Source: Perca fluviatilis
Lineage: Eukaryota; Chordata; Actinopteri; Perciformes; Percidae
DNA: 64,000 nt
Direction of reading: 5' to 3'
Assembly: GCF_010015445.1 (NCBI RefSeq)
Contig: NC_053122.1
Location: forward strand, 39,192,294-39,256,293
In this document: positions 47,094-59,897 of the stretch, piece by piece
Numbering within the stretch: position 1 is the first letter of the stretch
Layout: every line of letters starts with the position of its first letter
Translations under genes and position numbers: made by a program
The notes under the pieces: generated by a model
Told to the model about the DNA's origin: nothing
Seen by the model: the letters and a program-made list of their open reading frames with translations, nothing else
The model's database searches: none

Positions 47094-48591
47094 AAGGGTG
47101 ATAGAATGATTATATAGGGTATTTCACACTGTTCCTTATGGTCTCCTAATGGGGTATGTAACATTGGTTGGGCTGAAAATGGCCTGGTTGATATTTTATT
47201 GGCCCTTATGCATCCCTATGTTTTGGCCCTATTTGTAACAAGAGCTTTTCTTCCAAATATGGTATGGTCATGAATATTTAGATGAGCTGCGCGCTGATTG
47301 GTTGAGCGACTTGCCATACGCACATATTAGAGGCGCTGATTGGTTGAGCAATCCCCAATACAAATACATTAGAGAAGCGAAAATCTCATATTCCAGACAC
47401 TGCAATGTTTCATTACCAAATTCACTTCTGAGACTTTTTAAGCGAGAAATCAACTATATAAATCTCAAATATGGGCCGTTTTACAAAATTTGATGGCTAA
47501 TTGCAAATTTGGTAAGACGTGTCGGACTTTCGGAGCTCCACACAGTCTGACGAGAAAGCGGCAGCCTGCTGGGCTCCATACCCAGGGCAAAGTCACCCTT
47601 TGTGGATACTGCACTACGGGGCTCCGCGGCCAGCTGCCGGCATAACTATAATATATTTACGGTTTGAATTTCGTCACGCCACTTTGATTTTAAGGCATTT
47701 TTATGAACGCGAGGCGTCTTTGTAGGACGAGCAGCTGCTTGCTATATGTCCCATTCATTACAATGGGGAAATATCGCAGCTTGCTCACTTTCGCATAACT
47801 AAAGTATATTTACAGTTTGAATTTCGTCATGGCATGAATATTACAGGTTCCTCAAGGTCTTACAAAGCTTAGCTAACACTTGTCCGATTTCGGATTTCAA
47901 TTGAATGTATTGAATGTCAGAGTTAGGAGGAGGCTAGCTAGCTCTCATTGATGGACTCCATCTCACCGCGGTTCTATCAATGAGACTCGCGGACAAGAGG
48001 CTTTATTTCCCCGATTGTTTGTTTAAATAACTCAACACACATACCCATTAGAAGATTAACTGGAACCTGCGGGCTGCGGTAAAAGATTGCGGGCGTAACA
48101 AGCTCGCTGACACTGCGGTCAGGGTGGCGATGTAGCAACCCAGACAGCACCAACACCGGCACTAAACTCCGACACACAGTCGGAGAAAATTTGCAATTAG
48201 CCATCCATTTTCGTAAAGCGTCCCATATTTGAGCTTTATATGGTTGATTTCTCGCATAAAAAAGTTTTAGAAGTGAATTTTGTAATGGAATAGCAGAGAT
48301 CTGCGTGACCTAGCTAGATTCAGAAGACTACCTGATCTCAGGTCAGTTGTGTAGCCTATGTAAATATTGGGGCGTGACTGGTCTCTTAAGGTTCTGTATT
48401 TTGAGATGCTTGCGTAAGCAACTAGCTTTGTTGGGATTCGCCCGTTTTCAGCGGCAGTTTCAAAATATGAGATTTTCATAGTAAAGGGGTGTCAGTGGGA
48501 CTTTGAGCTTCTATGTATGTCCTATTTACCCACCGAACTGTCGTTATTCAACTATGACAGGGTAAAATCGGTTTTGCATTCTATCACCCCT
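47094..48591. mobile_element. TTAA-flanked foldback element, 1.5 kb
   Basis: TTAA at 47090-47093 and 48592-48595 flanks ends that share GGGTGATAGAATG in inverted orientation. The two arms match for several hundred bases: about 47380-47520 pairs with 48170-48300 (for example GATGGCTAATTGCAAATTT). The central part holds a near-duplicate TTTACRGTTTGAATTTCGTC at about 47656 and 47808. No transposase, so it is a non-autonomous element of probable piggyBac type. Confidence 0.82.
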
Positions 48592-48595
48592 TTAA

Positions 48596-49600
48596 ACAAC
48601 TTTAGATGATGAAACTGGGGTGGCACGGCTGTTTAGATTTTCTTCAGCGTGATCTTTCAATGCTGTAAGCACCACACATACGATTCATTCTACATCCGCT
48701 GCTTTCATGTGACAAAATTATCCTCTTGGTTAGATGCTATTAGAGGTAAGGGAGAAGATATGGTTATTATTCAGGTGAACTGACCCTTTAAAGGTGCTTT
48801 GATTCTAATTATAAAGAAGGGTTAGATTACTGCCAAAATACTAAAATACATCCGCTCACAATAAGAATTTGTACTAGGGAAACATGCAGAGCCTGAATAA
48901 TCAGTCTCTCTCAGAAGGCTGTTTATAAGATGTCTAATTTACAAAACAGACAGGATGTGCAGCCTAAATTCTAACAAATACAAATCATCCTGTGACAGAG
49001 ACTATCGCTGTTCAGTTCTTAAAATATTGATCTAATTCTCTCGCAGCGAAGCGTGATTCCAAATTCATCGCAAACCAGACCTGTTCTACTTTTCAATGCA
49101 GGCAGAGAACCATGAAAAGCAAATCTTCATTAGTCATTCTGCTCTTTTCCATTTTCTCCTCAGCAGCCTCTCCTTATCCACCCTCTCTCTTTGTGGGGAA
49201 AAAGAAATCATGAGAAAAGGGAGACGAAAAGAGGCTGAAAGGAGAGAGACAGACTAAGGGAAAAGACTAGGAGAGAGAAATCAAGGAGAGGGGGGGAAGG
49301 TAGCACTTGAGTGCATTTGTAATCAAGGCCTGTGCGCTCAAGAGGGGCCAATCAATCCAGCTGTCTGCCTCTACATCTCATCAGGCATCTTGAAGACGGC
49401 TAAAAATGAGTTGCCGGGTCCAGACGGCCTCCTCGGGCCTCTGAGAGAGCAAGCAACAGGCGGCTTCGGTCAGGAGTCTGTAATAACGACGGTCCTGAAA
49501 ATGTGAGCTGCAGTCAAACTGAAAAGAAAATGACGCACCTTGTGTCGAGAGGGAAGTGGTTACTGCTACAGAAATTGTTTAGTATTAGTGATGTCATGGT
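48596..49600. other. Unique-looking DNA
   Basis: No gene supported. 49195-49300 is purine-rich. 49320-49520 is GC-balanced with no repeat hallmark. Confidence 0.45.
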
Positions 49601-49990
49601 AAATATTTATTCGTAGAGTTCAACTCATACCCAGTATAAAAGAAGTGGAGCCACCGTGACATCACCCATTGGTTTGTGTACTATGGTTTTGAGGCCTCGA
49701 GTTTTGCATTTTGGCCTTCACCATCTTGGTTTTTTGGAGCCATAGAGTGGGGAGCTAGGAAGAAGACGCTAAATGCTCAGCTAGCGTTAGCTAGCAAAAA
49801 CTAGGCCGACTCCTCAGTGTCTTTAAGCAAAAACCGAAGGCTGTACAGTTTCTGGCAATCAAAATGTTACAATTAACTTTCATAACTTTTATCAACTGAA
49901 AACACACAATGCCGTGGTAGCAACTTGGCAATCAGAAGGTAGCTACACCCTACAGCATACCCTTCTTTATCGTCTATTATATAACCCACA
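49601..49990. repeat. Undelimited dispersed fish repeat
   Basis: CCACCGTGACATCACCCATT (49651) and the following GCCATAGAGTGGGGAGC text resemble a repeat recurring in teleosts; part of it is shared with 22310-22330. Borders not found. Confidence 0.4.
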
Positions 49991-49996
49991 TCATCA

Positions 49997-50279
49997 CATA
50001 CCCTTCACCATACCTAGAGACTGGCATGGGGTAGATTCCATAAAATCATCTCTCTATCATCTCTTTATCAGGATGCATAGTATCCAGGATACTATGCATC
50101 CTGATGAAGTTCCCTTGGTCTTTGGAATTAAAATAGCCCCACATCATCACATACCCTTCATCATACCTAGAGATTGGCATGGTTTTATGTCAGTTAGCCT
50201 AATAGCTAGTTTGATTTGCATTGAGAGATGATTTTATGAAATCTACCCCTGCCAATCTCTAGGTATGGTGAAGGGCATG
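49997..50279. repeat. Inverted repeat with central 18-bp hairpin
   Basis: Arms at 49997-50053 and 50224-50279 are inverted copies (CCTTCACCATACCTAGAGA against TCTCTAGGTATGGTGAAGG). A third, direct copy lies at 50137-50181. At 50067-50105 an 18-bp perfect stem closes on a 3-nt loop (CATAGTATC, CAG, GATACTATG). The right arm directly abuts the LTR element. Confidence 0.85.
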
Positions 50280-50720
50280 TTTCCTGTTTTATTTTGATAG
50301 TCTGGTTTTCTGTCTTGTCTTGTCCAGTTTTACTTCCTGTGTTTTCCTGCCTTTGTTGATTACCCTGTCTCTCCTAATGTGTTTCACCTGCTGTGTCACC
50401 TGCCCCTCGTTACCTCATTACCCAGTGTATTTAGCCCTTGTGTTTCCCTTGTCTCTTGTCAGATCGTTTTGTGTCTGTTCGTGTCGTGGTCCTGTCAGTT
50501 GTGTGTCTTTTCGGCGTGTTTTAGCCTGGTGCCTTTTCTTTGGATCCTTTTGTTCTTTGGATTCCTTTTTGTCTTGGTTTTTGTATAGTTTCATGCCTGT
50601 TGAATCCTCAGGACTCTCTTGGTTATTTTTGTGTTTTTGGTCAATAAATCCTCGTGTTCAACCTTCTGCCTGCCTTGCCCTCTCCCTGCATTTGTGTCCT
50701 TTAATCCCTGGAAACAGACA
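50280..50720 (+). repeat. 5' LTR-like segment
   Basis: It carries AATAAATCC (50643-50651), a polyadenylation-signal-like word, and ends ...GGAAACAGACA. From 50457 on it matches the downstream LTR closely (TGGTGCCTTTTCTTTGGATC). Its first part differs from the downstream copy, and the true 5' border may be lost against the inverted repeat. Confidence 0.65.
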
Positions 50721-50736
50721 GAATGATCTGACCAAC

Positions 50737-51830
<1,094 letters not shown>

Positions 51831-52030
51831 TCTGTTGCGGTTATGGACATTTTGGTTGCCTGTTGTATATTTCTGTTGCTGTTTGTTGTCTTTCATATTT
51901 ATTCTGTATATTTCTGTTCCGTTATGTGAATGTATCCTGTTTTGTGTATTCTGTTCTCTGTGTATATTTCTGTTTCCTGTTTTATTTTGTCTCCTTTTCT
52001 CTTGTCAGATCGTTTTGTGTCTGTTCGTGT

Positions 52031-53364
52031 CCTGACCCCTGTACTACAAAGCAGATTTGGCGTTAACGAGCTAACTTCAGGTTCAACCCAGGGTTTTCTG
52101 TACCACGAAGGTGGATTAGTTGTTATCGGGTTCATTCGCTGTGGTAACTCATGCTGAACGCCTAACCTGGTCGGGAGCAGGTTAAGTTGGAGATTAGAGA
52201 TAAACCGGTGTAAAAGCCCCGCCTACTGACCAATCAATACTCGATTGATAACGGCGTCACCGTTCTTAGAAGATCAGGCGGAGCTTGGTGCGAGGAGAGA
52301 GAGAGAGGGGGAGAAAGAGTGGTGCGCTCATAAAAGTTAAAACATTTAGAGACCAACAACCCCGTTAACATTCACTGATGGGTATCTTTATGAAAAATAT
52401 AGATTTTAAGAGTAGAGAATTACATATAGGCTATTTGTTGGCTTCTTCAGCCGTGTGTTGCCAATACGCACATCGGTTAGAATTATGTTTTGATATTTTT
52501 TATTCTCTCTCACGATCGCTTACCACTGCCAGGGTTTCAACTGAAAAAAAAAGGCTAAAGCAACGACCATTCATGGAAAGCTAAAGTGTAATTATGGTCA
52601 GATCTTGTGCCTGACTGATGGGGAAGTGATCAGTGTAGTCTAATGTAGGCTATTATAGTGGGTGTACTGTAGCCTACTGTATATTGGCCAGAATCTTCCT
52701 TTGGGGGAGGAGGGGGGCATATCATAGTGGGGGGGCCTGGGTGTCCTCCCCCAGGGAAGTTTTAAGCATCAACGACTTCATTTCCTGCATTCCGATACAC
52801 TTTAATGCACCAATTTACGGTAAAAATACCTTTATTCAGCCTATAGATGTTAAGAAAACAGCACGGATGACAATTCCAAATTAATCAAAAATATAATGGA
52901 AAGTAGCCTATGTTGTTACGTGTCATTGGGCATTTTTAAGTGGGTAGCCTATATAGAAATCCTGGAGCTTACTATCACGTAGACTACACCACTGGAAGTG
53001 ATATTAATAGAATAAGCGTTGTGATTTATGTAAAACAGCGTTGGCTTTTTTTGCCAGCTTTCCTTCCTGCATTTTGCCTGTAAAACCGTGTTTGTGTTCT
53101 TCATATTTATGTAGAATTATAGTTTGCTCTTCTTAAAATATGCGGCTCTGGTACATGTTTGCGATTGGTCGTGGTGCGCAAACACCGCCTCTTTTATGTG
53201 AATGTGCGCGCTGCGGGATTGGGAAACCCTGAGTTGACTGAACAAGTTGTTAACCACTGTTGTGACACAGGTTATGAGGGATCGTGGTTGTTAGGGTTAG
53301 TGAAGCGGGATAACTGAAAGAAATCCAGGGCATGTTGATCTTGATTCGTAGTACAGGCCTCAGG
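52031..53364. mobile_element. Harbinger-type MITE inside the 3' LTR
   Basis: The ends CCTGACCCCTGTACTAC and the complement of CCTGAGGCCTGTACTAC are inverted. Further inside lie GTGGATTAGTTGTTATCGGG and other text I recall from a teleost PIF/Harbinger-related MITE. The exact target duplication cannot be read. It contains the dispersed repeat at 52645-52990. Confidence 0.6.
52645..52990. repeat. Dispersed repeat (copy 2), uninterrupted
   Basis: It aligns with 31542-31807 plus 32473-32545 and gives the empty-site version of the piggyBac-like insertion. Confidence 0.85.
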
Positions 53365-53600
53365 TCCTGTCAGTTGTGTGTCTTTTCAGCGTGTTTTAGC
53401 CTGGTGCCTTTTCTTTGGATCCCTTTGTTCTTTGGATTCCTTTTTGTCTTGGTTTTTGTATAGTTTCATGCCTGTTGAAGCCTCAGGACTCCCTTGGTTA
53501 TTTTTGTGTTTTTGGTCAATAAATCCTTGTGTTCAACCTTCTGCCGGCCTGCCTGCCCTCTCCCTGCATTTGGGTCCTTTAATCACTGGAAACCATAACA

Positions 53601-53999
53601 TTTTATACTTCTATACAATTGGATTTGTTTGTTCAAACAGTGGCGTCGCCTCCTGTCCATAAAAAATAATGCAGTTTTAAGGCACTTGCACATTGGCTTC
53701 ACTTTTCAGATTTTCTTTGCTGAATTTAGATGGCTAAATTTGGGGTATTGACTGCTGACCTTTGAGGTAATGGAGAGCCGGACGGTTGAAATGGATGAAA
53801 TTATATTATTCTCTTTATATCAACTTCTATAAAGTGAACAAAACAAAGTCATACAAATACTGTGACACATACCAGGTGTTAACACACACACGCACACACA
53901 CGTGCGTGCTGACGTGCTACAGTAAGCTTATTGCCTCATTTCCGGTGCTTCTGAGTGTCCACAACGCTAACTTAAAATCCTTTTATTGATAATGATACA
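53601..53999. other. Unique-looking DNA
   Basis: No gene or delimited repeat; a short ACAC run lies near 53885. Confidence 0.5.
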
Positions 54000-56540
54000 T
54001 ACATGTAGTATATTCGCTGCTCTGGAGGCGAGGCTTAGTGAGTTTGAGGCACAGCTCCGCACCATGGAATCAAAATCATATGCTTCTATAGTAGCTGGTG
54101 CGGGCCAACATTGTGTAGTGAAGCCCAGGATTAATTCACAACCCTCGAGCTACTAGCTAGCTGTTTTTTCACATTAGGCATTTTATAGTGGCATTACACT
54201 AGGCACTGTTGTCTAACTTACACGGTATAGCTATTAGTGTGCTAGCTAGCTATTAGTCTGCTTGATAGCTACCAAACGGGATGTTATACTGAAAGTAGGT
54301 AGTAAACTCTGTCCCAAAAAGCGAGTTAAAGCAGGAGATTAATACAGGTGTTTGCTGTTTTTATTTACTGACATTATTGAAGTTTCAGCCCCCTCAGTTT
54401 GGGGAGATTAGCCTAGCCCGCTGCTACTAGTGCTAGCCACGTGTGACGTTAGGCTAGCAGTCAGTTGCTCTAAACGTTAGTTTAATGAGAAACGTCTTGC
54501 TGAGAGATTTGTTTAGTTAAACGCCGCTCAGTTAGCGCCACATGATTCCAGGCACACCTGTGGTTCCACTGAGTAGCCTTCAAGGGAGCACCGCCACCCG
54601 GATAGCGCCACTGGTGACCAGGATAAAGCCAGTGGCTCCTACCGGCTCAAGGGAGAACAGTCGGTGAACAAACACTGTTGATCGATGCAGCCCAATTGTT
54701 CTGGGAACACAGGGAGTGACACTCTCTGGCTCACAGGTTGTTGCTAAAGGGACAGTGAGTACAACCTGCAACGGGGGTTTTATTTTATTTTGCCGCCTTT
54801 TGTATGTTGTGTCTTTATATGCTTACTGTATGTTGAGTGACCAGTTACCTCAGAGTATTGATATCAGTTCGCAACTGTTAGAGAAATTATTTGCACTCCT
54901 CTGTACCCATGTTACGAAAGATTAGGGTCAATGTTGATTGTGTTATTATAATACAGTTGTGTTTTGTATACTGACTCCGGTTCCACTCACTGGTTAGTAT
55001 AACCTTTATACCGTAGGGGCGTTAAAGCTACACTGGTTATACAGCAGTCTTAACCAGTGTTGGGAGTAATGCGTTACAAAAGTAACGCAATTACAGTAAT
55101 GTATTCCATTTTGCTGTAACGCAGTAATATAACGCATTACTAATTAAATTTCGGTAATATTATACCCATTACAATCTCAGTAACTCGAGTTACAACGCAT
55201 TTTAATGCAAAATTTTGTATGAATTTCCCAAAAACATTTGTTCACAGGGAAAAAGCCGTGAGTATTATTTCATAACATCTGTGTTCCAACAGGTGACGGT
55301 ACGTCAGCTCGGACAGCAGTGTGTCCGAGCTGCTGACAGATTTATGTCGGGAATTAATGTTTAGGCTTGCTTACAAGTAAATATCATTGCAGTTTATCAG
55401 CCGTGGAGAGTAACTCTGCCTGTAGTGGAACGGCTTCGAATGACGACCAAACACGCTTGTCTTTTACTGTGACCATTTACTGTTCAATGTTGCCGTTTTA
55501 CAAACAAGAAAGTGAGCAACTTAGCTTGACTGACATGTTTGCATCTAGGGTCTCACGTTCATCTCAACACAAGCTAGTAAGAGTTACACAACAGACAACT
55601 TCCGTGTAGGCTACTTCAAAATAAAAGCCCTTCCTGTGACGGTTCTCAGTAAAACTAAATTACTGTTAAATAAGGTTGTGGACCTTTTCACATATCAGCT
55701 CTAAATCAAGTACTGTAATTAATGTATAATGAGTCTTAATCACACTATAATTGACCCTTTCCTTTTAGACTGTTTTAAACTAAACAACATGAATTTCTTA
55801 TTCAAGTGCTTTAAACAAACATTTTACAACAATGTACTTCAATACAACTGTAAGGTACTTTTAATTGAGTATTTTCATTTTCTCCTACTTGCCTATTGTA
55901 CGTTTTACTTATCTATTTTTATAGCTTTAGTTACTTTGCATATCCATAATAATTATACAAAATATTATGAATAATCTATAATATTAGTATTAAAGTGGAT
56001 AAAGAGGAGACTTTATTGATCCGGTGATGAAATTCACAAGCTAGCTGCCAAGTCAAACTTCCGCTGTTATTTTGGCGAAAGTAACTCAAAAGTAATGCAA
56101 AAGTAGTGTAACGCATTACAATTCAGAGACAGTAATATTGTAATATAACTAATTACTCTCAAATGACAGTAACTAGTAATCTATAATGTATTACATTTTG
56201 GAAGTAACTTGCCCAACACTGGTCTTAACATTTGAGAACCATACCCTAGAGCTAGGTTACTAATGACACACCTGCTGAGGAGCCAACTGTGATTATTGGC
56301 TGCTCCATTCTGAGAAACGTAAGGTTTGTGGCACCAGCGGCCATAGTAAATGTATCCCTGGGGCCAGAGCGGGCGACATTGAATCCTATTCAAAACTGCT
56401 GGCTAAGGATAAACATAGGATGATACAGTAAGATTATTATTCACGTCGGTGGTAATGACACACGATTACGGCAATTGGAGTCAGTGTGGGAAGAGAATGC
56501 TGGACACCGTAATTTTCTCTGGACCCCTGCCAAACGTAAT
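54000..56540 (+). pseudogene. LINE ORF1 remnant with coiled coil and SGNH-esterase text
   Basis: 54008-54105 encodes LEARLSEFEAQLRTMESKSYA, a coiled coil like the start of ORF1 in some fish LINEs. After the hAT insertion, 56290-56540 encodes in shifting frames RNVRFVAPAAIVNVSPGARA and IIHVGGNDTRLRQLE, then VIFSGPLPN. GGNDTR contains the Gly-x-Asn-Asp block of SGNH esterases, a domain carried by ORF1 proteins of CR1/L2-group LINEs. Frames are broken throughout. 54130-55046 is mostly unrecognisable. Confidence 0.6.
55055..56221. mobile_element. hAT-type element, 1167 bp
   Basis: The ends CAGTGTTGGG and CCCAACACTG are flanked by a perfect 8-bp duplication GTCTTAAC (55047-55054 and 56222-56229). 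Subterminal regions consist of GTAACG/CGTTAC and AAGTAACT words. The interior has an 80-codon frame (55367-55609) with no recognisable domain. Confidence 0.92.
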
Positions 56541-56544
56541 TAAC

Positions 56545-57960
56545 GATATACTTACGTCTCTTCAACATTGCGTGGAAGTCTGGAACAGTGCAGTGAGTGG
56601 CAGACTAGGGTGGTGGTTCCCCTTTTTAAAAAGGGGGACCAGAGGGTGTGTGCCAATTACAGGGGTATCACACTTCTCAGCCTCCCTGGTAAAGTCTACT
56701 CCAAGGTGCTGGAAAGGAGGGTTCGGCCGATAGTCGAACCTCAGGTTGAGGAGGAACAATGCGGATTCCGTCCTGGTCGGAGAACAACGGACCAGCTCTT
56801 CACTCGCCAAGGATCCTGGAGGGGCCTGGGAGTATGCCCGGTCTACATGTGTTTTGTGGATTTGGGAAAAGGCGTATGACCCGGGTCCCCCGGGAGATAC
56901 TGTGGGAGGTGCTGCGGGAGTATGGGGTGAGGGGGTCTCTACTCAGGGCCATCCAATCTATGTACGACCAAAGTGAGAACTGTGTCCGGGTTCCCGGCGT
57001 AAGTCGGACTCGTTTCAGGTGAGGGTTGGCCTCCGCCAGGGCTGGCGCTTTGTCACCAATCCTGTTTGTAATATTTATGGACAGGATATCGAGGCGTAGT
57101 CGGGGTGGGGAGGGGTTGCAGTTTGGTGGGCTGGGGATCTCATCGCTGCTTTTTGCAGATGATGTGGTCCTGATGGCATCATCGCCTGCGACCTTCAGCA
57201 CTCACTGGATCGGTTCGCACCCGAGTGAAAGCGGTTGGGATGAGGATCAGCACCTCTAAATCGGAGGCCATGGTTCTCAGCAGGAAACCGATGGAATGCC
57301 TTCTCCAGGTAGGGAATGAGTCCTTACCCCAAGTGAAGGAGTTCAAGTACCTTGGGGTTTTGTTCGCGAGTGAGGGGACAATGGAGCGGGAGATTGGTTG
57401 GAGAATCGGGGAGCCGGGTGCGGTATTACATTCCATCTATCGCACCATTGTGGACGAAAGAGAGCTGAGCCAGAAGGCAAAGCTCTCGATCTACCGGTCT
57501 GTTTTCGTTCCTACCCTCACCTATGGTCATGAAGGCTGGGTCATGACCGGAAGACGAGATCCAGGGTACAAGCGGCCGAAATGGGTTTCCTCAGGAGGGT
57601 GGCTGGCGTCTCCCTTAGAGATAAGGGGAGAAGCTCAGTCATCCGTGAGCTCGAGATGAGAGCGCTGCTCCTTGCGTCGAAGGAGCCAGTTGAGGTGGTT
57701 CGGGCATCTGGTAAGGATGCCCCCTGGCGCCTCCCCTAAGGAGGTGTTCCAGGCACGTCCCAGCTGGGAGGAGGCCTCGGGGAAGACCCAGGACTAGGTG
57801 GAGGGATTATATCTCCAACCTGGCCTGGGAACGCCTCGGGATCCCCCAGTCGGAGCTGGTTAATGTTGCTCGGGAAAGGGAAGTTTGGGGTCCCCTGCTG
57901 GAGCTGCTCCCCCCGCGACCCGACACCGGATAAGCGGACGAAGATGGATGGATGGATGGA
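56545..57960 (+). mobile_element. Rex3 (RTE clade) LINE, 5'-truncated
   Basis: Sequence runs from the reverse transcriptase to the 3' end (GGATAAGCGGACGAAGATGG and a (GGAT)n tail at 57940-57960). Two stretches used as Rex3 diagnostics, as I remember them, are present with small changes: TGGCAGACTAGGGTGGTGGT (56597) and CAGGGCTGGCGCTTTGTCACC-like text (57037). Endonuclease and 5' regions are missing. Confidence 0.88.
56580..57930 (+). pseudogene. Rex3 reverse transcriptase, frameshifted
   Basis: Domain text in order: VVPLFKKGDQRVCANYRGITL, LPGKVYSKVLERR, EEQCGFRPGRRTTDQL, YDQSENCVRV, then SLLFADDVVLMASS (about 57145) with the catalytic FADD intact, then MRISTSKSEAMVLSRKP, VKEFKYLGVLFASEG and KAKLSIYRSVFVPTLTYGHE. 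The enzyme copies its RNA into DNA at the target in active elements. At least five frame changes occur between 56810 and 57590, so this copy is dead. Confidence 0.88.
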
Positions 57961-58640
57961 TATCAAACAATCAAATATGGCACAAGGACAAGGCGTTGCC
58001 AAGGAATAGCGGCCATCCGCTGGCTGATTGAAAACTGGGATGTTCCACTTCCACCCAATTGGGAAAACTTCATGGCACATCCTGAGAACAAAGCAGATTT
58101 GGCAAATCTCCTGTCACAACAATTGCATTTGAAAGCTCCTGTCGACAAGTGCATAGTTGTCTCTGGTGGTTTTACAGATGATGAGAGGGTGAAGTCCTCT
58201 GGCCCGACGGTGATTACAGAAAACCTTAAAGCTCTCCATGAAGAAGCAGACACAATAATTGTTCTTCATTGTATGGAAAACCAATCCTCCAGCATTGTGG
58301 TTGCTGCAAGAGATACAGATGTCCTTGTACTGCTTCTGGCCCATTTTCCTAAGATGCCCTGTTCAAAGATTTGGATGAAGGCAGGTACAGCTACAAAAAG
58401 GAAATATATCCGAATTCACTCAATTGTGGAACAATTTTCGCTTGATGACAGTGAAGTGGAGGACATCATTGCATTTCACGCCTTGACTGGTTGTGATACA
58501 TGATCATGCCTACTAGGACATGGAGAGAAAACATGCTGGAAAGTTTTCAAAGAACATCATCATCTGCTCACAGGCATAGATCAAGACAAACTGGATGACC
58601 AAACTGTGAAAGACACTGAATTATTTGTAGGGTAGAGATT
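57961..58640 (+). pseudogene. Broken gene of an uncharacterised HEEAD/RDTDV/GCDT family
   Basis: An open frame of about 180 codons begins directly at the Rex3 tail (IKYGTRTRRCQGIAAIRWLI) and encodes FTDDERVKSS, LHEEADTIIVLHC, VAARDTDVLVLLLAHF, IWMKAGTATKRKYI and IAFHALTGCDT. A TGA at 58501 interrupts it, and the same frame continues CLLGHGEKTCWKVFKEHHHL to a TAG at 58633. I recall this text from uncharacterised proteins, often multi-copy, in fish and invertebrates. The spaced acidic motifs (EEAD, RDTDV, GCDT) resemble the metal-binding pattern of PIN/FEN-type nucleases, which is an inference. No start codon or 5' part is present. Confidence 0.6.
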
Positions 58641-59049
58641 CAATTATTGGCAAATTATCAAAGATGTTTTATCAATATTAATAAAGTTATGAATATGTAT
58701 ATTCATAACTCCACCAAAATGACAAACAATCAAAACGGGGCACCACCCTGGAACTCAGGGACCAATAATTAAACTGTGAAAGTCTCATTTAGGTGGTGTT
58801 CCCTTTAAAATACAGATCTTAATTAACTTGGTTAATCTATCTGGTATTCTTTAAAGGAACAGAAAGGAAGGATGAATTTGAGCACAGACTGTGTTCAACC
58901 AGCAAATAATCACAGACAACTGCTATTTAAAGTATAACAGGATTTATTTAACTTCAAAATCATCAACGGCCAATCAATAATTCTTCGATCAATAAACCTA
59001 CATACTTCTACAAACTACAACAAAAGCAAACCAGCATGTGGTGAGACAC
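58641..59049. other. Unique-looking AT-rich DNA
   Basis: No gene or delimited repeat. Confidence 0.45.
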
Positions 59050-59052
59050 TCT

Positions 59053-59894
59053 GGGCTAGATTTACTAACACTAGCGCAGTTTGCGCTGCGTCCGTTTATG
59101 CGAGTTCGGTAATAGCGCACGCTATGCTTCCACAGTTTGCGTAGTATTTATCAACCCTGACACCCATCAGGCAATCAGCGTCTTTCTCCGCCCACTATAC
59201 CGTAAATTGCGCTGTAGCAAAGCGGTACTGTTGCTATGATACGGCTGAGTGCAGACTGCGATATTCCCACTGCTGATGCTATGACTGTTTGAAATGATTC
59301 TGATGCCAATATTTGTAATGTAGCGAGGAGTTTAACAACTGGTGGAATGGGATGTGAACGCTGAGTGGGAAATTCAATTTCATCTTTGATTTCTTCCAGT
59401 AACTCTAATATTGCACGGCTGCTTGATCTGTAACGCTAAATGATGTTGTGTTCACTGACAAAGTGTGATTCTTCTGTTAAAAATATTTTCAGCCTCGCCT
59501 ATGTCTTCGTCTTGCTCAAATTGCTGTTACCATTTCACCAGCGGCATGAAGGTCTACGAGGAAACTCGATTGCGGCTGGTTTAAAGAGGCGGAGAATTTC
59601 CCCCGCAGAATAGAGGCGCGCTCTTACTGACAGTCTTTGTAAACACCACGGAATATATAATTAGGTGCACTTTGCGCTTATCCTCCCACCTTTTGGGTGG
59701 AACTCCCACTTTCCCCACGACCCTCCCACGAACGCATATTGAAAGTGCAACTTGTCTCTTCTCGCTCATGTGGCAGACAATCTGCGATTTTACCCAAGTG
59801 CGCCCTGTTTGTAAATAGCCCGCATCGGTTACGTCCGTCTTTGCGACCAATTAGCGCCTGGAAACAGGCGCAAACAGCTTGATAAATCTAGCCC
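59053..59894. mobile_element. PIF/Harbinger-type MITE, 842 bp
   Basis: The ends GGGCTAGATTTA and TAAATCTAGCCC are inverted and flanked by TCT on both sides (59050-59052 and 59895-59897), a 3-bp duplication as for PIF/Harbinger. The interior is rich in GCGC words (GTTTGCGCTGCG, AGGCGCAAACAG) and has no transposase. Confidence 0.78.
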
Positions 59895-59897
59895 TCT

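Larger units (their letters stand above)
51833..53600 (+). repeat. 3' LTR, split by a MITE
   Basis: It starts TGTTGCGGTT after the purine run and continues to TCTGTTCGTGT at 52030. It resumes at 53365 (TCCTGTCAGTTGTGTGTC) and ends ...GGAAACCATAACA. The resumed part matches 50489-50720. The first 200 bp are unlike the start of the upstream LTR. Confidence 0.65.
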
